Of a stretch of 10,067 nucleotides of DNA, positions 1-6,179 are shown piece after piece. The stretch's first letter is position 1. Each line of letters starts with the position of its first letter. The notes below the pieces were generated by a model. It did not search any database, was not told the DNA's origin, and was given only the letters and a program-made list of their open reading frames with translations. The stretch lies in assembly GCA_021815655.1 (NCBI GenBank), contig JAKAGJ010000030.1, positions 1-10,067 on the forward strand. Reading direction: 5' to 3'. This DNA is from Deltaproteobacteria bacterium (lineage in GTDB: Bacteria > Desulfobacterota > Desulfarculia > Desulfarculales > Desulfarculaceae). Both the position numbers and the translations under genes were made by a program.

Positions 1-1027
1 AGACCTGGGGGGCCGCGCGCCCCACCTCGGCGGCGTAGCGGCGCACGAAATGGGCCACCAGGGCCGGCAGGTCCTCCTTGCGCTCGCGCAAGGGGGGCAG
101 GTCCAGGCGCACCACGTTGAGACGGTAGAAAAGGTCCTCGCGGAAGCGTCCCGTGGCCACGGCCTGGGTGAGGTCGCGGTTGGTGGCGGCGACGATGCGC
201 ACGTCCACGCTGATGGGCTGGTTGCCGCCCACGCGCTCGAAGGTGCGCTCCTGCAAGACTCGCAAGAGCTTGACCTGTAGCGAGGTGGCGATCTCGCCCA
301 CCTCGTCCAAAAACAGCGTGCCCTTGTCCGCCAACTCGAAGCGTCCCTTGCGGCGCCCCACGGCCCCGGTGAAAGCCCCCTTCTCGTGGCCGAAAAGCTC
401 GCTTTCCAGCAGGGTCTCGCTCAAGGCCATGCAGTTGACCGCCACGAAAGGCTCCTCGGCCCGGGGCGAACGGCTGTGGATGGCCCGGGCGATCAGCTCC
501 TTGCCGGTGCCGCTTTCGCCGGTGATGAGCACCGTGGCCTTGGTGGCCGCCACCTTTTCCACCAGCTCGTAGACCTGGCGCATCACCCGCGAGTCGCCCA
601 CGATCTGGCCGAAGCCCTGGCCCTTCTGCACCTCCTCGCGCAAAAAGCGGTTCTGGGTCAAGAGCCGGCTGAGCTTCAAGGCCTTCTGCACCGTGAGCAG
701 GAGCTCCTGGGTTTCGAAGGGCTTCATGATGTAGTCCACGGCCCCGGACTTCATGGCCTCCACGGCGTTTTCCACGGTGCCGAAGGCGGTCATGACGATC
801 ACCGGCAGGTCGGGGTGGCGCTCCTTGCTGGCCTTTATCAGTTCCAGGCCGGTCATGCGCGGCATGCGCATGTCGGTGAGCATCAGGTCCGGCTCCTCAT
901 CTTCCAAGAGGGCCAGGGCCCGCGCCCCGCTGTCGGCGGTGGCCACCTGGTAGCCGGCCTCGGAGAGCAGGGCGTCCAGCACCAGGAGGTAGTTCTTCTC
1001 GTCGTCCACGATCAGGATGCGTTCCAA
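1..1027 (-). CDS. NtrC-family sigma-54-dependent response regulator, C-terminus cut by window edge
   Basis: The product should activate sigma-54 RNA polymerase when phosphorylated by a partner kinase. 342 residues are visible and the frame is open to base 1. An N-terminal receiver domain (about 1-120) has acidic pair D8/D9, phosphoacceptor D52 in LTDMRMP, T80 and K102 in IMKPFE. The AAA+ domain (about 138 onward) shows Walker A GESGTGKE (170-177), the sigma-54 contact loop GAFTGA (217-222), Walker B TLFLDEV (237-243) and likely arginine-finger residues in [10 protein letters not shown] (295-304). The HTH DNA-binding domain is expected beyond the window. The start is a TTG at 1027 preceded by GGGGAG about 7 nt upstream; no in-frame ATG or GTG fits, and the protein begins directly with the receiver's first strand. 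No sensory domain sits between receiver and AAA+. The family call is very firm; the target promoters are unknown. The histidine kinase at 2837-4300 is a candidate partner. Confidence 0.95.
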   Translation of the reverse strand, partial: MERILIVDDEKNYLLVLDALLSEAGYQVATADSGARALALLEDEEPDLMLTDMRMPRMTGLELIKASKERHPDLPVIVMTAFGTVENAVEAMKSGAVDYIMKPFETQELLLTVQKALKLSRLLTQNRFLREEVQKGQGFGQIVGDSRVMRQVYELVEKVAATKATVLITGESGTGKELIARAIHSRSPRAEEPFVAVNCMALSETLLESELFGHEKGAFTGAVGRRKGRFELADKGTLFLDEVGEIATSLQVKLLRVLQERTFERVGGNQPISVDVRIVAATNRDLTQAVATGRFREDLFYRLNVVRLDLPPLRERKEDLPALVAHFVRRYAAEVGRAAPQV

Positions 1028-1150
1028 GGTCGCTCTCCCCAGGCACGAACCAGGGTCTTATGGCTAGGCCGGCCGCCGGCGGGACAGATCAACGATAGCA
1101 CGGATGGGCCGCGGTCATAAAGGCCCGGCAAGGCCGCGGGCACGCCAAGC

Positions 1151-1199
1151 CTTAAAAAACAAAATAGCTAATGGTAACTTTTTAAAGTATAAGAAAAGG
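1151..1199 (+). promoter_or_regulatory. AT-rich patch, possible promoter for the 7TM gene
   Basis: This run of about 50 bases is strikingly AT-rich against the very GC-rich surroundings and lies between two divergently oriented genes. On the plus strand TATAAG (1188-1193) could be a -10 element, which would start transcription near 1200 and favour the ATG at 1251. No good -35 hexamer sits 17 bp upstream (TAGCTA). On the minus strand TATACT (1191-1186) is also present, without a clear -35. A promoter is inferred from composition and position only. Confidence 0.35.
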
Positions 1200-1250
1200 C
1201 CGATGGTAGCCCGCCCCCCAGGGCCGTCTCTCCAATCCAAGCGAGTTGGC

Positions 1251-2153
1251 ATGTTTTCCCTGGACCCCCGCACCATCATCCTGGTCTCCATGGTGATGTA
1301 TCTCCTGCTGGCCGTGGCCATGGTGCTGTTCAGCGCCTCCCTGAAGCATCAGCGGGGGCCTGGCTATTGGGCGGCGGGCACCAGCGGCTGGGCCTTGTTT
1401 TCCGTCTTGTTGTTCTTCAGGGATGTTCTGCCTGATTGGCTGACCATCGTGGTGGCCAACGAGGGCCTGGTGATTTCCCTGTGCCTGGTGGCCCAAGGGC
1501 TGGCCCTGTTGTTGGGCCGACGCCGGCCCCTGGTTTTTCATCTGGTGGTCGGCGCGGCCCACCTGGCGGCCTATTTGTATTTTTTATACATGGTGCCCAG
1601 TTTCCCGGCCAGGGTGGCGGTGTTCTCCCTGGCCGTGGTCATACTGGCGGCGCCAATGGCCAAGAGCCTCTTGCCCCTGCGGCAGAAGCCAAGCGATCCC
1701 ACGCGCCTGTTGGTGCTCTTCACGCTTCTGGCCTGCATGCTGGCATTTTCCCTGCGCACGGTGCTTAGCTTGTTTGATACCAGCCAGAACCTGATGCAAA
1801 GCCGGGGCATCAACGTAATTTTCCTGGTTTTCTTTCCCATGAGCGTGGTGGCCTTCAACTTCAGCCTGCTGGCCCTGGCCGCCTCGCGGTTTGCCCGCCA
1901 GGAGGAGCAGGCCAACGCCAGCCTGGCGCGGACCAACGCCCAGTTGCAAGAGGCGCTGGGCAACATCAAGACCCTCAGCGGGCTCTTGCCCATCTGCGCC
2001 AATTGCAAAAAAATCCGCGACGACCATGGCTATTGGCGGCAGATCGAAACCTATCTGCAAGAGCACACCGACGCCGACTTCACCCACAGCATCTGCCCGT
2101 CCTGCGCCCAAGAATTGTACGGGGAATATCTCAAAAACAAAAAAGTTGGATGA
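1251..2153 (+). CDS. 7TM membrane protein with cytoplasmic coiled coil and C-terminal CxxC/CPxC tail
   Basis: 300 residues. About seven hydrophobic segments are visible (approximately 8-28, 38-56, 64-88, 95-115, 120-140, 152-174, 187-211). A charged, probably coiled-coil stretch follows (212-243), then a compact tail beginning LSGLLPICANCKKIRDD with C249/C252, a GYWRQIE segment, and C282/C285 in ICPSCAQELY. The tail resembles one I know from the C-termini of many PAS and receiver proteins in deltaproteobacteria and relatives; its four cysteines look like a zinc site, but its biochemical role is not established. The 7TM half resembles N-terminal sensor modules of some diguanylate cyclases, yet there is no GGDEF, kinase or other enzyme domain. 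The start is uncertain: the frame is open upstream, with ATG also at 1203 (AAAAGG only 3 nt away) and 1104. I chose 1251 because it begins just before the first membrane helix. The methyltransferase follows after 42 nt and is likely co-transcribed. I infer a membrane sensor or scaffold. Confidence 0.85.
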   Translation: MFSLDPRTIILVSMVMYLLLAVAMVLFSASLKHQRGPGYWAAGTSGWALFSVLLFFRDVLPDWLTIVVANEGLVISLCLVAQGLALLLGRRRPLVFHLVVGAAHLAAYLYFLYMVPSFPARVAVFSLAVVILAAPMAKSLLPLRQKPSDPTRLLVLFTLLACMLAFSLRTVLSLFDTSQNLMQSRGINVIFLVFFPMSVVAFNFSLLALAASRFARQEEQANASLARTNAQLQEALGNIKTLSGLLPICANCKKIRDDHGYWRQIETYLQEHTDADFTHSICPSCAQELYGEYLKNKKVG

Positions 2154-2195
2154 GCGCCTGGGGCACTCCTCCCGGGCGGCTGACAGGTATCGCCC

Positions 2196-2840
2196 ATGCC
2201 AGCCATTGACGAACTGGGTTTCGACCGCTTTCAGCGCTTCCAGGCCACGGCGGAGTTGATCGCCGGCCTGGCCTCGGGCCAGCGCCTAAGCATCCTGGAC
2301 GTGGGTGGTTTCGACAACGCCCTGGCCCCCTTCCTGCCGGAGCATGACCTACGACCCTGGGGCGAGAAGGTGCTTTCCAGCGGCGGGGGCTTGAGCCTGC
2401 CGGACGGTAGCCAGGACGTTGTGGTGGCCCTGGACGTGCTGGAGCACGTGCCGCCTGGCGAGCGCCGCTTCTTTTTGGCGGAATTGGGCCGGGTGTGCCG
2501 CCTGGCCTGCGTGGTGGGCTTTCCCATAAAAACCGCCGAGGCGGCCGAAGCCCTGGTGCTGGAACTGACGGGCAGCGCCTGGCTGGCCGAGCACCGCCAG
2601 CACGGCCTGCCCGACCCGGCGGAGGTGGAAGCCATCTTGGGCGGGCTGGGGCTGGCCTTCGAGCGCCACCCCAATGCCTGCCTGCCCTCCTGGACGGCCA
2701 TGATGCTCTTGATGCACGGGGTGCAGGATTTGGGCCTGCGGGCGCGCATCAGCCAGTTCTTCAACCGCCAGTACGCGCCGCTGGAAAACCGCGAGCCCGC
2801 CTACCGCTACATCTACGTGTGCCGGCCCAGCCAGCCCTAG
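2196..2840 (+). CDS. Class I SAM-dependent methyltransferase
   Basis: 214 residues, probably cytoplasmic, with no signal peptide or membrane helix. The SAM-binding motif I is ILDVGGFDNALAPFLP (33-48), followed by LSLPDGSQDVVVALDVLEHVPP (66-87), the acidic motif typical of Methyltransf_11-like folds. Motif I is slightly degenerate: the usual second glycine cluster is replaced by FDN. The C-terminal half (HRQHGLPDPAEVEAIL at 133-148; FFNRQYAPLENREPAYRYIYV at 188-208) resembles methyltransferases I associate with glycan or cell-surface loci, but the acceptor cannot be read from sequence. The gene lies 42 nt behind the 7TM gene and probably shares its transcript. The ribosome-binding site is poor (CAGGT about 8 nt upstream), consistent with partial coupling. 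Its TAG stop overlaps the kinase stop on the other strand. Fold confidence is high; substrate is unknown. Confidence 0.88.
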   Translation: MPAIDELGFDRFQRFQATAELIAGLASGQRLSILDVGGFDNALAPFLPEHDLRPWGEKVLSSGGGLSLPDGSQDVVVALDVLEHVPPGERRFFLAELGRVCRLACVVGFPIKTAEAAEALVLELTGSAWLAEHRQHGLPDPAEVEAILGGLGLAFERHPNACLPSWTAMMLLMHGVQDLGLRARISQFFNRQYAPLENREPAYRYIYVCRPSQP

Positions 2841-4300
2841 CCCGCCGCCCTGAGACGCACCTCCACGCGAGCCCCGCCGCCGGCGGCCTGTCCCACCTCC
2901 ACCCGGCCCCGGTGGCCGGCCACGATGCTGCTGACAATGGAAAGCCCCAGGCCGGTGCCCTTCTCCTTGGTGGTGAAGAAGGGATCGAAGAGCCGCCCGG
3001 CGGCCTCGGGCTCGAAGCCCGGTCCGCTGTCCTCCACGGCGATTACCACCCACTGGCGCCCGCCGGCCTCGGCCTGGCTGGTGGAGACGGTCAGCGTACC
3101 GCCGCCCTGCTCCTCCATGGCCTGGATGGCGTTGTTGAAGATGTTCAGGAAGGCGCGGTAGAGCAGGTCCGAGTCGCCCAGGGCCGGCAGGGGGCGGGTG
3201 CTGAAACGGCGCACCACCTCCACGCCGGCCCGCTGGGCCTCGGGAGCCAGGGCCGAGAGGTTGCGTTCCAACACCTCCTCGGCCAAGAGCGGGCGCAGCT
3301 CCGGGTTCTGGGGCCGGGCGAAGTCCAGGAACTCGGTGACGATGCGGTTGAGCCGCGATGACTCCTCCACGATCACCTGGGCCAGGGGGCGCTGCTTGGG
3401 CTCCACGCGGCTGCCCAGAAGCTCGGCGGTGGAGCGCACGATGCCGAGCGGGTTTCTGATCTCGTGCGCCACGCCGGCGATCATGCGCCCCAGGGCCGCC
3501 AGGCGCTCGGAGTGATGCAGTTGCTCCTCCAGGGAGGCCTGCAAGGCCGCGCGCAGGCCCATGATGCGCTGGCCGCGGATGACGATGGTGCGCAGGATCA
3601 CGAACAACAGCACCATCATGCCCACCAGCATGCCCACGATGAACAGCTGGTCGCGCCATATCTCCTTGAAATCCTCGCTCACGTCCAGGGTGATCTCGAA
3701 GACGGCCCGGGCCGGCCCCAACTCCGAGGTGAGCCTGCGCTCGTCGCGCAGGGGGATGAAGGTCTTGAGCACCATGGGCCGGTGGCCGCCCAGTTCCAGA
3801 AACTCCAGGGGCGGCTCCAGCAGGCTGGCGTGGGAGCCGGTCACGGCGGTGCGGAAGGCGGCGCCGGCGGCGCCCAGGCGGCTGATGTAGTCGGGTTGGG
3901 TGGAGTAGATGATGTTGCCTTCCAGGTCCAGGATGTTGACCTGCAAGACCTGGAAGGAGTGGATGGTGTTCCTGACCACGGCGTCCAGCAGGCTGAACTG
4001 GGAGGGCTGCCCCACGTTGATGCCGCCGTAGTCGCGCAGGGCCGGCACCACGAAGCGCACCATAACTTGGTGGTTGAGGTTCTCGGCCAGCAAGAGGGCG
4101 TATTGCTCGCGCTTGTGCAGCACAAGTTGGGCGGCGCGCTGGCTGACCACCGAGGAGATGGCCAGGGTGAATAGCAGGATGATGACCAGGCTGGTCACCG
4201 AGAAATACTTGACCAGTTGGAAAGGCTTCTGCTGGGCCGGGTCGCTGGCGGCCTCCGGCGGCGCCAGCACCATCACCGCGCTTTTGCTGTTTTCAGCCAC
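2837..4300 (-). CDS. Membrane-bound sensor histidine kinase (NtrB/ZraS-like core)
   Basis: 487 residues. TM1 (about 33-53) and TM2 (about 219-240) flank an extracytoplasmic sensor of about 165 residues whose centre (VLQVNILDLEGNIIYST, 118-134) looks like a PAS/Cache-type strand pattern. A linker without an obvious HAMP leads to the dimerisation domain with phosphoacceptor H279 in AHEIRNPLG. The ATPase domain shows the N box NIFNNAIQAM (386-395), G1 VEDSGPGF (422-429), F box FDPFFTT and G2 GTGLGLSI (447-454). All residues needed for activity appear present. The start is GTG at 4300, 15 nt after the pgi stop, with GGCAGG just upstream; an ATG nine codons in is an alternative without a visible SD. 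Probably co-transcribed with pgi. The HEIRNPLG core is the type that usually pairs with NtrC-family regulators such as the one at 1-1027. The signal sensed is unknown. Confidence 0.95.
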   Translation of the reverse strand: MAENSKSAVMVLAPPEAASDPAQQKPFQLVKYFSVTSLVIILLFTLAISSVVSQRAAQLVLHKREQYALLLAENLNHQVMVRFVVPALRDYGGINVGQPSQFSLLDAVVRNTIHSFQVLQVNILDLEGNIIYSTQPDYISRLGAAGAAFRTAVTGSHASLLEPPLEFLELGGHRPMVLKTFIPLRDERRLTSELGPARAVFEITLDVSEDFKEIWRDQLFIVGMLVGMMVLLFVILRTIVIRGQRIMGLRAALQASLEEQLHHSERLAALGRMIAGVAHEIRNPLGIVRSTAELLGSRVEPKQRPLAQVIVEESSRLNRIVTEFLDFARPQNPELRPLLAEEVLERNLSALAPEAQRAGVEVVRRFSTRPLPALGDSDLLYRAFLNIFNNAIQAMEEQGGGTLTVSTSQAEAGGRQWVVIAVEDSGPGFEPEAAGRLFDPFFTTKEKGTGLGLSIVSSIVAGHRGRVEVGQAAGGGARVEVRLRAAG

Positions 4301-4315
4301 CGGCCTGCCCGCCGC

Positions 4316-5719
4316 CTAGATCAGGTACCGGGCGCCAGGGTCCAAGGCCTGTAGGCGCTTCTTCTGCTCCGCGAAACCGCTGCGCCCCATGAGGCCGTAG
4401 GTGAGGTGCTTGCTTAGCTCCACGCCGGGCTGGTCCAGGGGGTTGATCTCCAGCATGGCCCCGGCGGCCACGGTGGCCGCCTCCAACAGGAATATAAGCT
4501 GGCCCATGACCTGGGCGTCCAGGCGGGGCAGGCGCAGGCCAAGGGATGGCCGCCCCTGGCTGGCCAGGGCCGCGGCGGTGGCCAAGGCCTCGGCCTGGAT
4601 CAGCTCGCTCATGGAACGGCCGCCCAGATAGGCCAGGGCGTCGATCTCGGGGTACAGGGCCGGTATCTCCAGGTCGGCGCCGTAGTTGGCCAGGGTGAGG
4701 AAGCAGACCAGCTTGTCCTGGGGGCCTTCCATGTACAACTGCAATTGGCTGTGCTGGTCCGTGGCTCCCACGGCGGCCACCGGGGTCTGCCCCAGGTTTA
4801 CCAGCTTGCCGTCCAGGGATTGGGCCTTGCCCAGGGACTCGGCCCAAAGCTGGGCGAACCACTGGGCCAGGCCCAACAAGTCGCTGACATAGGGCATCAT
4901 CACCAGGATGTTGCGCCCTGCCCGCTGCATGGCCACGGCTAAACTGGCGAACATGTAGGCCGGGTTCTCCAGCAGGGAGGCCTTCTGGCAGCGCCCGGCC
5001 ATCTCGGCGGCGCCGGCCAGCAGGGCGGCCACGTCGTGGCCGGCGCAGGCCAGGGGAAGAAGCCCCACGGCCGAGAGCACCGAATAGCGGCCGCCCACGT
5101 TGGGCGGCACGTTGAGCACCCGGAAGGGCTCGCGGCTGGCCAAGAGGCGCAGGTTGCCCTTTTCGGGGTCAGTGGTAAAGACGATGCGCTCCCGGGCCTC
5201 CTTGGGGCCCAAGGCCCGCTCCAGGCGCTCCAGTACCACCAAAAACTGGGACATGGTTTCGGCCGTGGAGCCGCTCTTGCTCACCACGTTGAAGACGGTG
5301 CGCTTGAGGTCCAGGCCGCCCAGCAGGCTGCAAAACATCCGCGGATCGGAGTTGTCGGCCACGAACAGGCGCATACCGTTGTTTTTGCAGGGCAGGGATT
5401 GGCGGAATACCCCGGACAGAGCCATGTCCACGGCCGTGGCCCCCAGGGCGCTGCCGCCGATGCCCAGCACCACCAGATTGTCGGCCAGGCTTTTAAGGCG
5501 CGCGGCCTCGCTGGTGATGGCCGCCAGGTCCTCCGGGGGCATGGCCGGCAAATCCCAGAAGCCCAGCACCCCTTCCTTACGCTGCCCGGCGAGCCTGGCG
5601 TGGGCCCGGTCCACTTGGGCTTGCAGGGATTTGAGCGCCGCCAACTCCAGGCCGTGGCCCTTGCCCAGGGCCTCGCTCAGGCAAAACGCGTAATCCAGGC
5701 GCAGGGTTTGCTCGGACAT
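4316..5719 (-). CDS. pgi: Glucose-6-phosphate isomerase
   Basis: Interconverts glucose 6-phosphate and fructose 6-phosphate in glycolysis and gluconeogenesis, in the cytoplasm. 467 residues, the length of the shorter bacterial (Bacillus/Thermus-like) form rather than the roughly 550-residue enterobacterial form. Two SIS-type sugar-phosphate lobes are visible: GIGGSALGA (86-94) and the phosphate-binding loop SKSGSTAE (147-154). NVGGRYSVLS (207-216) corresponds to a PGI family signature. Likely catalytic residues are E294 in WAESLGK, H323 in DQHSQLQ and K437 in the C-terminal signature LDQPGVELSK (428-437). The frame is open for 24 more codons upstream, but ATG 5719 has an excellent AAAGGAG ribosome-binding site 6 nt away and starts the recognisable protein. 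The histidine kinase follows after 15 nt. Transcription probably begins at the TATAAT-bearing promoter near 5812-5840. Confidence 0.97.
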   Translation of the reverse strand: MSEQTLRLDYAFCLSEALGKGHGLELAALKSLQAQVDRAHARLAGQRKEGVLGFWDLPAMPPEDLAAITSEAARLKSLADNLVVLGIGGSALGATAVDMALSGVFRQSLPCKNNGMRLFVADNSDPRMFCSLLGGLDLKRTVFNVVSKSGSTAETMSQFLVVLERLERALGPKEARERIVFTTDPEKGNLRLLASREPFRVLNVPPNVGGRYSVLSAVGLLPLACAGHDVAALLAGAAEMAGRCQKASLLENPAYMFASLAVAMQRAGRNILVMMPYVSDLLGLAQWFAQLWAESLGKAQSLDGKLVNLGQTPVAAVGATDQHSQLQLYMEGPQDKLVCFLTLANYGADLEIPALYPEIDALAYLGGRSMSELIQAEALATAAALASQGRPSLGLRLPRLDAQVMGQLIFLLEAATVAAGAMLEINPLDQPGVELSKHLTYGLMGRSGFAEQKKRLQALDPGARYLI

Positions 5720-5741
5720 GGACACTCCTTTGGCGTGGTCA

Positions 5742-5754
5742 GGTTTGCCAAACC
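5742..5754. repeat. 13-bp palindrome in the pgi leader
   Basis: GGTTTG-C-CAAACC is a perfect inverted repeat with 6-bp arms around one central base. It lies 23 bases upstream of the pgi ATG and within the predicted pgi 5' leader. Its size and symmetry suit a dimeric repressor operator; the one-base centre makes a stable RNA hairpin unlikely. Function is inferred only. Confidence 0.4.
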
Positions 5755-5757
5755 GCC

Positions 5758-5776
5758 GGGCCGACCATGCCGGCCC
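5758..5776. other. Small GC hairpin in the pgi leader
   Basis: Arms GGGCCG (5758-5763) and CGGCCC (5771-5776) pair perfectly around a 7-nt loop, upstream of the 13-bp palindrome and inside the predicted pgi leader. There is no T-tract after it on either strand, so it does not look like an intrinsic terminator. In DNA this GC-rich, a 6-bp stem can arise by chance. Confidence 0.3.
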
Positions 5777-5811
5777 CCCAGCGGCCCGCATCGGCTGCTC
5801 AGGTGATTTTG

Positions 5812-5840
5812 ATTATACGTGGCCATAGGTTGACAAACAA
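5812..5840 (-). promoter_or_regulatory. Sigma-70-like promoter for the pgi-kinase operon
   Basis: On the minus strand TTGTTT (5840-5835) is followed by a 17-bp spacer and a perfect TATAAT (5817-5812). Transcription would start near 5805, giving a leader of about 86 nt before the pgi ATG. The -10 is consensus; the -35 matches the first three bases of TTGACA. The spacing and position make this a credible housekeeping promoter. Confidence 0.6.
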
Positions 5841-5851
5841 GCGCCGGAAAA

Positions 5852-5880
5852 TTGACAAAACTTTTTGGGCGGGCTATCAT
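5852..5880 (+). promoter_or_regulatory. Strong sigma-70-like promoter for the 80-aa gene
   Basis: TTGACA (5852-5857), a 17-bp spacer and TATCAT (5875-5880) form a near-consensus promoter, predicting a start near 5887 and a leader of about 50 nt. A second TTGACA occurs 22 bp upstream (5830-5835), overlapping the divergent pgi -35 region; it has no matching -10 at the right distance. Confidence 0.7.
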
Positions 5881-5936
5881 GAAAGCCTACTGCGGTTTGT
5901 GCTGATGTGAAGCCGCGCCTTTCCTCGGAGGTCCCT

Positions 5937-6179
5937 GTGCAGGAGATGTTGGATCAGCTGGCGGACCAGGTATTAGATCTGGATGCTCAAGAACTCAAAG
6001 CCCTGCTGCCGGAAATCCAGGCCCGCATGGATCAACTGGACCACTCCCGGGAGTGGGAGCGCTCGGTGGTGGCCTTCTTCATCATCAACGCGCTGAGAGT
6101 CAAGGATAACCTGGCCCATCAGGGCCGCCGTCCCGACATGCTGCCCCAGGAAGGCGCCCGCCTGCGCCTGGTCAAGTAG
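5937..6179 (+). CDS. Small alpha-helical hypothetical protein (80 aa)
   Basis: I do not recognise a named family. The protein is 80 residues, probably nearly all helical: an acidic N-terminal half (MLDQLADQVLDLDAQELKAL, 4-23), a second helix around IQARMDQLDHSREWER, a short hydrophobic stretch VVAFFIINAL (44-53), and a basic C-terminal tail ending RLRLVK. The hydrophobic stretch is too short for a membrane helix and more likely forms a core or an interface. The start is GTG 5937, chosen because GGAGG (5927-5931) lies 5 nt upstream; an in-frame GTG at 5907 lacks a Shine-Dalgarno sequence. The good promoter and ribosome-binding site argue that it is a real, well-expressed gene. It ends inside the rarA tail on the opposite strand (8-bp overlap). 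Neighbours give no functional clue. Confidence 0.8.
   Translation: MQEMLDQLADQVLDLDAQELKALLPEIQARMDQLDHSREWERSVVAFFIINALRVKDNLAHQGRRPDMLPQEGARLRLVK

Noticed and set aside
1246..1265. Possible sigma-54 site (TTGGCATG...) near the 7TM start
   Set aside because: The GG is not followed by GC at the required spacing and the site overlaps the chosen start codon.
1571..2111. Minus-strand open frames opposite the 7TM gene
   Set aside because: There is no start signal or domain; the plus frame has coherent membrane helices and the conserved tail.
2875..2886. 12-bp palindrome GCCGCCGGCGGC near the kinase 3' end
   Set aside because: It lies inside coding sequence with no T-tract; such palindromes are common in GC-rich codons, so it is not called a terminator.
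2349..3659. Long minus-strand open frame (436 codons) spanning the methyltransferase and kinase genes
   Set aside because: It is rich in Gly, Arg, Pro and His with no domain, and it crosses the real, motif-bearing genes in other frames; this is a typical high-GC shadow.
3464..4174. Plus-strand open frame (236 codons) opposite the kinase
   Set aside because: It is His/Gln/Gly-rich low-complexity translation antisense to a kinase with complete motifs.
5036..5806. Plus-strand open frame (256 codons) opposite pgi
   Set aside because: It has shadow composition with no recognisable fold, and pgi on the other strand is certain.
5905..5910. ATG followed at once by TGA in the leader of the 80-aa gene, like a start-stop regulatory element
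   Set aside because: There is no Shine-Dalgarno sequence before it; the six bases are likely chance.
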